Assembly: GCF_000210095.1 (NCBI RefSeq)
Contig: NC_021039.1
Coordinates: forward strand, 466,297-530,296
Source of the DNA: Ruminococcus champanellensis 18P13 = JCM 17042
GTDB lineage: Bacteria; Bacillota; Clostridia; Oscillospirales; Ruminococcaceae
Length of the DNA stretch: 64,000 nucleotides
Direction of reading: 5' to 3'
Positions 1-7,800 of this stretch are shown piece by piece; within the stretch, counting starts at the first letter, position 1, and each line of letters starts with the position of its first letter. The notes under the pieces were generated by a model. The model saw nothing but the letters and a program-made list of their open reading frames with translations, was not told the DNA's origin and did no database searches. The position numbers and the translations under genes were made by a program.

Positions 1-508
1 CAATGGCCTGCGCCCCAGCCTCCGCCATCCGGCAGGCAAATTCCACACAGTTCACCGTGTCCTCGCTCCAGCCCCGGCGGATCTTCACCGTTACCGGCAC
101 GTCCGACGCCATCCGGGCTGCTGCCACCAGGTCGGCGGCAGTGTTCAGATCCTGCATCAGCGCAGAGCCTGCCCCGGTATTCACCACCTTGGGCACGGGA
201 CAGCCCATGTTCAGATCGATCACATCCGGCTGAAAGGGCAGCAGCAGCTTCACCGCCTGCTGGATAAATTTCGGTTCACTGCCAAACAATTGCAGCGCCA
301 TGGGGCGCTCCTCCGGGGTGATGGTGCAAAGCTCTGCGGTTTTGCTGTCGTTGTAGCACATACCCTTGGCGGAGATCAGCTCGCTGGTGACCATGCATGC
401 GCCAAAGCTGCGGCACAACTGCCGGTAGGCACGATCCGCCACGGATGCCATGGGGGCAAGGGCGGCAGTCCGGGGCAGCTCCAGCCCGGCGATGGTGACC
501 CGGTTCAT
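1..508 (-). CDS. dusB: tRNA-dihydrouridine synthase (DusB family), 3' part cut off
   Basis: FMN-dependent reductase that converts uridines of the tRNA D-loop to dihydrouridine. The first 169 residues are in the window; the rest lies before base 1. The N-terminal LAPMASVAD motif (about residues 17-25) and DLNMGCPVPK (about 98-107, with the Cys that acts as general acid in Dus enzymes) are intact. Further on, GAGSALM and VTVKIRRGW fit the phosphate/FMN-binding part of the barrel. The ATG at 508 overlaps the stop of the upstream GtrA gene in an ATGA arrangement, so the two are translationally coupled. Assignment to DusB rather than another Dus clade rests on the typical Firmicute N-terminus. Confidence 0.9.
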   Translation of the reverse strand, partial: MNRVTIAGLELPRTAALAPMASVADRAYRQLCRSFGACMVTSELISAKGMCYNDSKTAELCTITPEERPMALQLFGSEPKFIQQAVKLLLPFQPDVIDLNMGCPVPKVVNTGAGSALMQDLNTAADLVAAARMASDVPVTVKIRRGWSEDTVNCVEFACRMAEAGAQAI

Positions 509-987
509 TCCGCCTCGCCCTTCTCTTTCTTCCGGAACACCAGCAGCTTGCTGAGCACATAGTTGGCAACAAAGATCAGCACCTGGCTGACAAAGGTGAT
601 GACGGTTTCGTTCCAGTGCATCAGATCGCAGCACAGCAGGAAGATGCCCTCCTCCAGCACGAAGGTCAGCAGCCGTGCCCCGTAGAAGGAGGCGAATACC
701 CGGAAAAATTCCTTTGCCCCCTTGGTCTGGTTCTTGAATACATAGGCTTTGTTGGTGAAGAAGGCGAAGGTCACTGCAAAGATCCAGGACAGGGTCACAG
801 CCAGGGTGGTGCGCCAGGGCTGCCCCTGATCCGGCACCAGGGCGAATACCGCCAGCTTGGTGACGATGGAGATCAGGGTGGTGAGTCCGCCGAAGAGTAC
901 ATAGAGTAGCTGCTCCTCATATTTGTGGTATAGCTCCTGCAGGGGCTTGGGCAGGAAGGACAGGATTTTTTCGATCAGCTTCAGCAT
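505..987 (-). CDS. GtrA family membrane protein
   Basis: A 160-residue integral membrane protein with four predicted hydrophobic segments (roughly residues 27-50, 61-80, 98-118 and 128-150). It has the GtrA-like pattern LLYVLFGGLTTLIS near the N-terminus and a basic KNQTKGAKEF loop in the middle. GtrA proteins are thought to help move polyprenyl-linked sugars across the membrane during cell-surface glycosylation. The C-terminus is charged (RKKEKGEAE). It is the first gene of a two-gene unit with dusB. It is preceded by an AAAGGA-type RBS and a leader that begins with a repeated GGCAACACC motif. No glycosyltransferase is adjacent, so the substrate cannot be named. Confidence 0.85.
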   Translation of the reverse strand: MLKLIEKILSFLPKPLQELYHKYEEQLLYVLFGGLTTLISIVTKLAVFALVPDQGQPWRTTLAVTLSWIFAVTFAFFTNKAYVFKNQTKGAKEFFRVFASFYGARLLTFVLEEGIFLLCCDLMHWNETVITFVSQVLIFVANYVLSKLLVFRKKEKGEAE

Positions 988-1026
988 AGTGGAGTCCTTT
1001 CTTTCGGCAAAGCCGCCAGGGTGCTC

Positions 1027-1040
1027 TGTGCGGTGTTGCC
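1027..1040 (-). repeat. Repeat-family end motif in the gtrA-dusB leader
   Basis: Read on the minus strand this is GGCAACACCGCACA, followed by GAGC. The same 14-mer occurs at 63294-63307 as the right end of a 171-bp inverted-repeat element. It lies about 20 nt downstream of the -10 box, inside the mRNA leader. No matching second end is visible before the start codon, so it may be a one-sided remnant. Confidence 0.6.
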
Positions 1041-1057
1041 TTTATAGTATCCCTTAT

Positions 1058-1086
1058 ATCATAGCATTTTACAGTCGTTTTTGCAA
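1058..1086 (-). promoter_or_regulatory. Promoter of gtrA-dusB
   Basis: On the minus strand TTGCAA (1086-1081), a 17-nt spacer and TATGAT (1063-1058) form a good sigma-A promoter. The intergenic stretch 988-1320 holds this promoter, the leader repeat and, on the plus strand, only a TATAAT at 1248-1253 with a poorly spaced -35 (TTGATT, 20 nt) that may serve the CNNM gene. Confidence 0.65.
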
Positions 1087-1320
1087 GCCCCACTTTTTAC
1101 GCCTTTCCGGCATCCTGTACAGAATCTTTCCACACTGCATAAATTCCTTGCATATTTTCTATGCAAAACGCTGAAATCCGCTTCTGAAGCCGGATTGCGC
1201 TCCTTTGGCAGGCGGTTCCCCTTGATTATTTTCCAAAGGTATGATATTATAATCATAGCCGCATGTCTCCACCGAACCGGAATGGAGTACTGCGAAAACA
1301 GAGAAAAACAGGAGATATAA

Positions 1321-2571
1321 ATGACAGAGATCATTATCATCGTGCTTTTGATTGCCATGTCCGCATTTTTTTCCGGCAGTGAAACCGCATTTTCCACCGT
1401 CAACAAGATCCGGCTGAAAAATTACGCCGCCCAGGGCAATAAACGGGCTGCCCGGGCACTGGAGGTTGCGGATCATTTTGACGCTGCCCTGACTGCCATT
1501 CTGATCGGCAACAACGTGGTCAACATTCTTTCCGCCTCCCTGGCAACGGTGGTGTTCACCCGGTACCTGGGGGCAAGCGCCGTCGGGGTATCCACGGCGG
1601 TGATGACCGTGCTGGTGCTGCTGTTCGGGGAGATCACCCCCAAGGCATACGCCAAGGCTCACGCCGAGTCCTGCGCTCTGCTGATGAACCGACCCATTCT
1701 GGCGCTGATGTGGATTTTCCGGCCCGTCAACTGGGTGTTCCAGAAGATCCGGGGACTGAAAAAATCCGGAGAGCAGGCGCCCAGCGTCACAGAAGATGAG
1801 CTGAAGGTCATCATCGACGAGATCGAGGAGCAGGGGGTTCTGGAGGAGCAGGAAAGCGACCTGGTGCGCTCCGCTCTGGAATTTGACGAGATCCAGGTTG
1901 CCCAGATTCTGATCCCCCGGGTGAATGTGGTGGCTGTGGAGCGCTGGGAGGATGTAACCCGGATCAAGGAGCTGTTCTTTACGGAAATGTACTCCCGGCT
2001 GCCGGTGTATGACAAAAGCATCGACAACATTGTGGGAGTCATCACCAGCAAGGACTTTTTCCGGATGCTGGATCAGGGCGGACAGGACATCGGCACCATT
2101 ATGCAGGATGTACTGCGGATCTCCGAATTCAAGCGCATCAGTGAAGTGCTGCGCAGTATGCAGCGTACCAAGCTGCACCTGGCGGTGGTGCTGGATCAGT
2201 ACGGAGGTACCGCCGGCATCGTCACCATGGAGGATATCATTGAGGAACTGGTGGGGGAGATCTACGACGAAAATGACGAGGTGGAATCCCCGGTGACGCA
2301 GATCGGGGAAAACACATACGAAGTGTCCGGGGAGCTAAGCACCAGCGACCTGTGCGAGAAGCTTTCCCTGCCGGAAAACGCCATTGAAAGCGCCAGCGTA
2401 TCCGTAGGGGGCTGGGCGATGGAGCTGTTCGGACACATGCCCCAGCCCGGCGAGCAGATCACCTCCGGCAGATTTGAACTGACTGTGCTGAAAATGACGG
2501 ATCAGAAGATCCAGAGCGTGCGGCTGCGCATTGCGCCGGAGCCGGCCGTCCGGGAGGATGAGGAAGCATGA
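1321..2571 (+). CDS. CNNM/CorC-HlyC family transporter with CBS pair
   Basis: A 416-residue membrane protein of the hemolysin C/CorC (CNNM) type, a family linked to Mg2+ or other divalent-cation export. The N-terminal DUF21 transmembrane domain spans about residues 1-190 and includes the conserved FFSGSETAFSTVN motif (about 16-28) and LLFGEITPKAYAK. Two CBS domains follow (about 200-320, including the VLDQYGGTAGIVTMEDIIEELVG stretch) and then a CorC_HlyC domain (about 335-405). Length and order are normal for the family. Its stop overlaps the next start (ATGA at 2568), so it leads an operon with the NfeD-like and flotillin genes. The older label hemolysin is misleading. Confidence 0.92.
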   Translation: MTEIIIIVLLIAMSAFFSGSETAFSTVNKIRLKNYAAQGNKRAARALEVADHFDAALTAILIGNNVVNILSASLATVVFTRYLGASAVGVSTAVMTVLVLLFGEITPKAYAKAHAESCALLMNRPILALMWIFRPVNWVFQKIRGLKKSGEQAPSVTEDELKVIIDEIEEQGVLEEQESDLVRSALEFDEIQVAQILIPRVNVVAVERWEDVTRIKELFFTEMYSRLPVYDKSIDNIVGVITSKDFFRMLDQGGQDIGTIMQDVLRISEFKRISEVLRSMQRTKLHLAVVLDQYGGTAGIVTMEDIIEELVGEIYDENDEVESPVTQIGENTYEVSGELSTSDLCEKLSLPENAIESASVSVGGWAMELFGHMPQPGEQITSGRFELTVLKMTDQKIQSVRLRIAPEPAVREDEEA

Positions 2572-3113
2572 CGACGGTTTTTGAGGTTTGCTTTTGGGTG
2601 GGCGTGTCCGTCACGGTCATCAACGCCCTGCTGGGTGCCTTCTTCGACATCATCGATTTCGGCATCGATTTTGACCTGGATTTTGATCTTGGGGGGCTGC
2701 ATCTGGATCCGGGGAATTTTCTGCCCCTGTCCCCCTCCCTGCTGTTCATGTTTCTGACCATCTTCGGGGGCACGGGCATGATCCTGCAGGGGCGCATCCC
2801 CTTATGGCTGGTGATCGTCCTGGGCATTGCCCTGGGTCTGCTGGTATCCTTCCTGGTGAACCGGTTCGTGGTGCGCCCCTTGAAGCGGATCTCCGAAAAG
2901 GAAAGCGGCGGCGAGGCGGACTTTATCGGTATGAACGCCACCGTGACGGAGCGGATCTTCCCCCAGGGCTTCGGCAGGATCTCCTTCGTGTATGAGGGCA
3001 ACAGCATTTCCGAGCCTGCCCGGTCGGAGGATGGGAAGGAGATCCCCACCGGCACCTCCGTTGTGGTGCTGGAGATCCGGGATAAGGTGTATATCGTACA
3101 GCCATTGCGGTAA
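2568..3113 (+). CDS. NfeD-like membrane protein
   Basis: A 181-residue protein with an N-terminal hydrophobic helix (about 1-22), two further membrane segments (about 52-70 and 75-97) and a C-terminal soluble beta-rich domain of about 65 residues. That is the short NfeD architecture with an OB-fold tail (IGMNATVTER...TSVVVLEIRDKVYIVQPL). NfeD proteins are the regular partners of flotillins, and the next gene is a flotillin 52 nt downstream. The start codon overlaps the stop of the CNNM gene. There is no N-terminal serine protease domain, so this is the partner-type NfeD1b form, inferred to act in membrane-domain organisation. Confidence 0.85.
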   Translation: MTTVFEVCFWVGVSVTVINALLGAFFDIIDFGIDFDLDFDLGGLHLDPGNFLPLSPSLLFMFLTIFGGTGMILQGRIPLWLVIVLGIALGLLVSFLVNRFVVRPLKRISEKESGGEADFIGMNATVTERIFPQGFGRISFVYEGNSISEPARSEDGKEIPTGTSVVVLEIRDKVYIVQPLR

Positions 3114-3164
3114 GCAAACACACAATTGTGTGCTGCATAGAAATGAAAAGTTGGAGGTTTTGGA

Positions 3165-4727
3165 ATGGAAGAGATTTGGAACAGCTTGGGGTCTACGGGT
3201 CACATTGTTGTGATCGTACTGCTGGTGATCGCATTGGTGGTCATCGGATTCCTCACCATGTGGAAAAAGGTGCCCCAGGACAAGGCAATGGTCATCACCG
3301 GTATGCGTAAGCGGGTCATCAGCGGCGGCGGCGGATTTGTAGTGCCCCTGCTGGAGCGTGCGGACTACATATCCCTGGAGAACATCAAGGTAGAGGTTCA
3401 GGTCAAGGACGCATTGTCCATGCTGGGCGTTGGCATCACCGCCAGCGGCGTTGCAGTCATCAAGGTGCGCAACGACCGGGAATCCATTCTGGCTGCGGTG
3501 GAGCAGTTCAACACCGGCAATCAGCAGAAAACCATCGTAAATATCAAGGATACCGGCTCCGACGTGCTGGAGGGTAAGCTCCGTGAGATCGTGTCCAAGC
3601 TGACCGTGGAGGAGATCTACCGGGATCGTGAAAAGTTTGCCTCCAAGGTACAGGAGGTGGCTGCCATTGATCTGGCGGAAATGGGTCTGGAAATGAAGGT
3701 ATTCACCATCCGGGACATCAGCGACCGGAACGGCTACCTGGAAGCACTGGGTGCGGAAAAGATCGCCCAGGTAAAGAAGGACGCCAACATCGCCAAGGCA
3801 GAGGCACAGATGGAATCCGACATCAAGACGGCGGAGGCTGTCCGGCTGGGTGAGGCGGCAAAGATCGAATCCCTGACCCGGATCGAGGAATGCAACAAGA
3901 ACAAGGAACTGAAGGTTCAGGAATACAAGAAGCAGAGCGAATCCGCAAAGGCGAATGCGGATCTGGCGTATCAGATCCAGGAGAACATCACCCAGAAGGA
4001 AGTCATCGAAACCGCTATGGCGGCAAAGATCCTGGAAAAGCAGCGGGAGAAGGAACTGGTTGACGAGCAGATGCGCATCGAGATCCTGAAAAAGCAGAAG
4101 GAAATCGAGCTGGCGGAAAATGAAGTGCTCAAGAAGGAAAAGGAGCTGGATGCCGGAGTCAAGAAACAGGCAGAGGCTGACAAGTTCCAGTCCGAGAAGC
4201 AGTCCGAAGCGGAAAAGTACCGGGAGATCGCCCAGGCAGAGGCTGCCGCTACTTCCATCGAGCTGGAGGCAAAAGCAAAGGCAGAGGCTGTCCGGATCCA
4301 GGGTCTTGCAGAGGCGGAGATCATCCGGGCAAAGGGTGCCGCAGAGATCGAGATCGTCAAGGCAAAGGGCGAGGCGGAAGCCAACGTCATGAAGGAAAAG
4401 GCACAGGCGTTCCGGCTGTACAACGACGCAGCAATGGCGCAGATGATCGTGGACAGAATGCCGGAGATCGCCCAGGCCATTGCAGCACCTCTGGCAAAGA
4501 CCGAGAAGATCGTCATTGTGGACAATGGCAGCACCAATGGGGAGGGCGCACGGGGCGCTTCCAAGGTGACCAATTATGTAACGGATATCATCGGGCAGCT
4601 GCCTGAGACGGTGGAGGCTCTGACGGGCTATAATCTGATGGATGTGTTCAAGAAGAAGGGGCAGAGCGCCCAGACGCCTGCCGCTGATACGGTGGAAGCA
4701 GCACAGGAAGCGGAACCGGCGGAGTAA
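3165..4727 (+). CDS. Flotillin family protein (FloT/YuaG-like)
   Basis: A 520-residue membrane-domain scaffold protein. An N-terminal hydrophobic segment (about residues 14-32) is followed by an SPFH/band-7 domain (about 35-200). A long Ala/Glu/Lys-rich coiled coil with repeated AEA and KAEAE motifs follows (about 200-400), then a C-terminal flotillin tail (about 400-490). Order and length fit FloT-type flotillins. It follows the NfeD-like gene, the standard pairing, and is preceded by a GGAGG RBS. Flotillins assemble oligomers that organise functional membrane microdomains and recruit signalling and secretion proteins. The dockerin membrane protein and the TadZ-like ATPase lie directly downstream. 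Confidence 0.93.
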   Translation: MEEIWNSLGSTGHIVVIVLLVIALVVIGFLTMWKKVPQDKAMVITGMRKRVISGGGGFVVPLLERADYISLENIKVEVQVKDALSMLGVGITASGVAVIKVRNDRESILAAVEQFNTGNQQKTIVNIKDTGSDVLEGKLREIVSKLTVEEIYRDREKFASKVQEVAAIDLAEMGLEMKVFTIRDISDRNGYLEALGAEKIAQVKKDANIAKAEAQMESDIKTAEAVRLGEAAKIESLTRIEECNKNKELKVQEYKKQSESAKANADLAYQIQENITQKEVIETAMAAKILEKQREKELVDEQMRIEILKKQKEIELAENEVLKKEKELDAGVKKQAEADKFQSEKQSEAEKYREIAQAEAAATSIELEAKAKAEAVRIQGLAEAEIIRAKGAAEIEIVKAKGEAEANVMKEKAQAFRLYNDAAMAQMIVDRMPEIAQAIAAPLAKTEKIVIVDNGSTNGEGARGASKVTNYVTDIIGQLPETVEALTGYNLMDVFKKKGQSAQTPAADTVEAAQEAEPAE

Positions 4728-4763
4728 TTTGTCCATGCTGCCCGCCGGAAGGAGGGGACGGCT

Positions 4764-5711
4764 ATGTATCTGATCAAACAGGCGAATATGCTCAAATGTA
4801 CCCTGGAGCCGGGGGATCGGCTCAGTGAGACCCAGCTGATGGAGATCACTTCCGGCGGGCACAGCAGTCTGCTCCCCTGCCAAAGGGCGCAGATCAACGG
4901 GGTCATGACCCTGGTGTATGATACCCACGCCTACAACACCATGGAGAGCAGCGCCGCCCACATGACCCCCCAGCAGATGCGGCAGACCATTCTGGAGCTG
5001 CTGCATGCCCTGCGACAGCTGGAGCGTCAGTCGGAGCTGAGCGGCCTGCGGATGGGAAACCTTTGCGTGGAATTTGACAAGGTCTATCTGAACGGAGAGA
5101 CCCTGCGTCCGGCGTTTGTGTATGTGCCCCTGGAAACTGCCAGGGAGTTCCCGGAGACGGAACTGCGGCACGAGATCATGGAGACCATCCAGTCCAACGA
5201 GTGCGTCCGGGATGAGGGGAACGAGATGCTCCTCCGGTATTTGCAGGATCCGGGCAACGACCTGTACGACCTGATCGACCGGATCCCGAAAATCGAGCAG
5301 GAGGCATCCCGTCCGGCGCCCGCACCGGAGCGTGGGGAAGCATTTCACCAGCTTCAGGCGGAAAACCGCCGGCTGCGGCAGAGAATGCTGCTGTTCGGAG
5401 GAGCGGCAGTGCTGCTGATCGTGATCGTGGTGCTGCTGGTACTGTTCAGCCGGGGGGATGAGGAACCGGTGGGGGCTGCCACGGAAGCGCCCACCACCCA
5501 GGCTGTGACCACGGAGGCGGCGCTGATGCCGGGGGATCTGAACGGAGACGGGAAGATCACCAGGGAGGATCGGGATCTTCTGATCGGTTCCGTCAACGGG
5601 GAAATTCTGCTGAGCCCTGCCCAGTGGAAGGCGGCGGATCTGAACGGAGACGGCAAGGTGGATATGGACGACTGTGCGGAGCTGACCATGCTGGAAAGAG
5701 AAGGTGAGTAG
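4764..5711 (+). CDS. Single-pass membrane protein: cytoplasmic DUF6382-like domain, extracellular type I dockerin
   Basis: 315 residues. The N-terminal 175 residues contain no signal peptide and resemble the DUF6382 domain that usually sits before FHA domains (SSLLPCQRAQING, then a helical region). One transmembrane helix follows at about 209-228, preceded by a basic NRRLRQR stretch, which predicts a cytoplasmic N-terminus. After an Ala/Thr-rich linker (about 234-254), residues 256-313 form a dockerin. It has two F-hand calcium repeats, DLNGDGKITREDRDLL (258-273) and DLNGDGKVDMDDC (292-304), each with D-x-N-x-D-x-K spacing. Dockerins bind cohesins on scaffoldins or the cell surface; a membrane-anchored dockerin is unusual. 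The assignment of the N-domain is from memory of the family and is less certain than the dockerin. Confidence 0.8.
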   Translation: MYLIKQANMLKCTLEPGDRLSETQLMEITSGGHSSLLPCQRAQINGVMTLVYDTHAYNTMESSAAHMTPQQMRQTILELLHALRQLERQSELSGLRMGNLCVEFDKVYLNGETLRPAFVYVPLETAREFPETELRHEIMETIQSNECVRDEGNEMLLRYLQDPGNDLYDLIDRIPKIEQEASRPAPAPERGEAFHQLQAENRRLRQRMLLFGGAAVLLIVIVVLLVLFSRGDEEPVGAATEAPTTQAVTTEAALMPGDLNGDGKITREDRDLLIGSVNGEILLSPAQWKAADLNGDGKVDMDDCAELTMLEREGE

Positions 5712-5713
5712 TC

Positions 5714-6781
5714 ATGATGCAGCTCGTATTGGCGGCATCCTCTGAGGATTATCTGATGCAGTTGCAAACCCTGCTGCTGGAGCAGTGCGGTCAGTTGAAT
5801 CTGGAAATCATTTCCGACTACAGCTACCTGGAATCCTATTTTCAGGAGGACAGAAAGCCGGATCTGCTGCTGATCTCGGAGGGATACTACAACCGGATGC
5901 GGAAAAACGGAACCCTGGGTGCTGCCGGGCGGTTGCCTGCCACCCGGGTATTCCTGCTGTCCAAGGAGGGTACCCGACCGGAGGGTCTGCCCTATGGGGT
6001 ACGGGTGCCCCGGGACTGCGCCGCCCATCTGCCTGCCCTGGTGCGGCAGTTGTATGCCACCAAGCCCAAGCCGGAGGCTGCCCGGCTTGCCACCCGGCTG
6101 ATCACTGTGCATTCCCCCCTGGGGCGCAGCGGCAAGACCACCGTGGCAATGGGACTGGCGTACACCCTGGCGGAAAAGGGGGCAAAGACCCTGTTCCTCA
6201 GCATGGACAGGCTCCAGAGCTGCAACTGGCTGCTGGGAGAGAGCCGGTATCTGCCGGACGATCACCTGCGCACCTTTACGCCGGACAATGCCGGTATTGC
6301 GGACGATCTGGAGAGCCTGGTGCGGCGGCATGGGTTTTACTATATCCCCCCCTTCTCCTCTCCGGGGCTGTCCCTGCGGATCCCCAAGGAGACCTATCTG
6401 CATATGGCAACCAAGCTGGTGGAGGCGCATGCCTATGACTGCATCGTCATGGACGCATCCTGCGAGTTCTCCTCCACCGTGTGCAAGCTGATGCAGGCAT
6501 CCCACAACAATGTGGTGATCGCTTTGCAGGACGCCAACTCCTCCTACAAGCTGAACCGGATGCTGGTGTGCCTGGAGGATCCATTCCAGGAGAAGTTTTC
6601 CTACCTGTGCAATCTGTACCGGGAGAATGTGGAGGATTCCCGCTCCACTCTGATGAAGAAAACCATCGGGGAGCGGATCATTCCCTATAATCCCCGGCTG
6701 GACGGAGAGCAGATCATCAAGGCGGCGGCGGATCCTGCCTTTGCCCATGTGATGCAGGAACTGACCGGAACAATGTATTAG
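5714..6781 (+). CDS. TadZ/CpaE-like MinD-superfamily ATPase
   Basis: 355 residues. The first 115 residues look like a degenerate receiver domain (LVLAASSEDYLMQLQTLL; acidic pocket not conserved). Residues from about 125 form a deviant Walker A P-loop ATPase (SPLGRSGKTT at about 134-143), with an IVMDAS-type Walker B around 240. This two-part layout is that of CpaE/TadZ, the localisation ATPases of Tad/type IVc pili and related secretion systems. No other tad gene is in the window. The gene starts 2 nt after the dockerin-protein stop, so the two form a unit, possibly including flotillin. Its substrate is inferred to be the neighbouring membrane protein or an assembly it nucleates. Confidence 0.75.
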   Translation: MMQLVLAASSEDYLMQLQTLLLEQCGQLNLEIISDYSYLESYFQEDRKPDLLLISEGYYNRMRKNGTLGAAGRLPATRVFLLSKEGTRPEGLPYGVRVPRDCAAHLPALVRQLYATKPKPEAARLATRLITVHSPLGRSGKTTVAMGLAYTLAEKGAKTLFLSMDRLQSCNWLLGESRYLPDDHLRTFTPDNAGIADDLESLVRRHGFYYIPPFSSPGLSLRIPKETYLHMATKLVEAHAYDCIVMDASCEFSSTVCKLMQASHNNVVIALQDANSSYKLNRMLVCLEDPFQEKFSYLCNLYRENVEDSRSTLMKKTIGERIIPYNPRLDGEQIIKAAADPAFAHVMQELTGTMY

Positions 6782-6784
6782 GTC

Positions 6785-6904
6785 GTGTTGACACGAAGCC
6801 TAACAACGCATCTTTTCGGCAAAATTTCACGCATTCTGCGTTAAAAAGTCTTGTCTGCGTAAAAATTATGCTCGAAAATCTGCATATGATCTTAGTGTCA
6901 ACAC
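6785..6904. repeat. 120-bp inverted-repeat element (MITE-like)
   Basis: The two ends are near-perfect terminal inverted repeats: GTGTTGACACGAAG at 6785-6798 and CTTAGTGTCAACAC at 6891-6904 (13 of 14 positions match on reversal). The interior is AT-richer than its surroundings and holds no ORF. It lies between the TadZ-like gene stop and the terminator of the convergent ABC operon. The ends differ from the GGCAACACC family elsewhere in the window, so it may be a second family. Confidence 0.55.
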
Positions 6905-6915
6905 TCCCCAAGACA

Positions 6916-6950
6916 AAAGGCTGTACGGATTACTCCGTACAGCCTTTTTT
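6916..6950 (-). terminator. Terminator of the gntR-ABC-CPBP operon (bidirectional)
   Basis: A 14-bp stem (AAAGGCTGTACGGA / TCCGTACAGCCTTT) with a 4-nt loop, and T-rich flanks on both sides. It abuts the stop codon of the CPBP gene and can also stop transcripts from the TadZ-like gene on the other strand. Confidence 0.8.
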
Positions 6951-7800
6951 ATTTGGTCGCATTTTGCCGCTTTGCATGCACCATCCGCAGCAGGCACACC
7001 AGCCCTGCCACATAGAGGGGAATCTGGCACAGTAGCTGTTGGGGAATGGTCAGAGCCTGCACCTTGCCGCTGAGCAGTTGTCCCGGCAGTACACCCCCAT
7101 TGTTGAACATGGCGTGGTAAATGGCGGCAGGATAGATGGAGTTGGTTTTCTTTGTGAGCCACATGAGAATGCTGCCGTTGGCGATGCATAACAGGCACAT
7201 AGCGCCGATGCCGACGTAGGGGAAGCCCGGATACTCCGTGCCGAAATTGTGCCCCTGCACCGTCAGCACTGCATGCCACAAGCCCCAAAGAATGCCCCCT
7301 GCAAGCACTGTGCCGGTGGTGCCAAGCAGGCATTCCAGCTTCTGGTTCATATATCCACGCCAGCCAAACTCCTCCCCAAAGGTGAGGAAGCCCAGCAGAG
7401 GCGCTGTAGCAAAGGTGCTCAGCAGGGCGGATGCAAGCTCCGTTCCGGTGAGACCATTCGTGCCCCAGTCCCCGCCGGAGATCAGCACCGCCAGCGCCCC
7501 GGAGGGAAGGCTGAGGACGCTGACCAGCAGCAGACTTGTCAGATAGTATTTCAGATTCCCCTTCAGTCGCAGACGCAGCAGGCTGTGCTCCCAGCCCTCG
7601 TGGGTCAGCTTCCGGGTCAGTACATTGGCAAGGGCAGGAGCGTACAGCACCGGCAGGGCGAACAGGGGCATCCGGTTGGTTTCAAACCATGCATGATATC
7701 CGAACACCCGGTTCAGGATCAGTGCCGGGATCCAGGCGATGCCGAACGCCAGCACCAGGAACAGCAGCAGCCGCTTTGCCGCCAGCTTTTTCTCAGTCAT
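6949..7800 (-). CDS. CPBP family intramembrane metalloprotease
   Basis: 283 residues with about seven to eight hydrophobic segments. The Abi/CPBP signature is complete: EEFGWRGY (143-150) gives the two glutamates and arginine of motif 1, LWGLWHA (171-177) gives the motif 2 histidine, and a later IYHAMFNN provides the motif 3 His and Asn. These residues form the metal-dependent glutamic protease site related to Rce1. In bacteria such proteins often process or protect against peptides such as bacteriocins. It is the last gene of the gntR-ABC operon and overlaps the permease gene by 8 nt, so it probably works with that transporter in peptide or envelope-stress handling (inference). Confidence 0.85.
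   Translation of the reverse strand: MTEKKLAAKRLLLFLVLAFGIAWIPALILNRVFGYHAWFETNRMPLFALPVLYAPALANVLTRKLTHEGWEHSLLRLRLKGNLKYYLTSLLLVSVLSLPSGALAVLISGGDWGTNGLTGTELASALLSTFATAPLLGFLTFGEEFGWRGYMNQKLECLLGTTGTVLAGGILWGLWHAVLTVQGHNFGTEYPGFPYVGIGAMCLLCIANGSILMWLTKKTNSIYPAAIYHAMFNNGGVLPGQLLSGKVQALTIPQQLLCQIPLYVAGLVCLLRMVHAKRQNATK

Noticed and set aside
2802-5348. Long open frame of 848 codons on the minus strand across the NfeD/flotillin genes
   Set aside because: It is an antisense shadow of the flotillin and dockerin-protein genes: no RBS, His/Leu-rich low-complexity product, and it runs through several genes.
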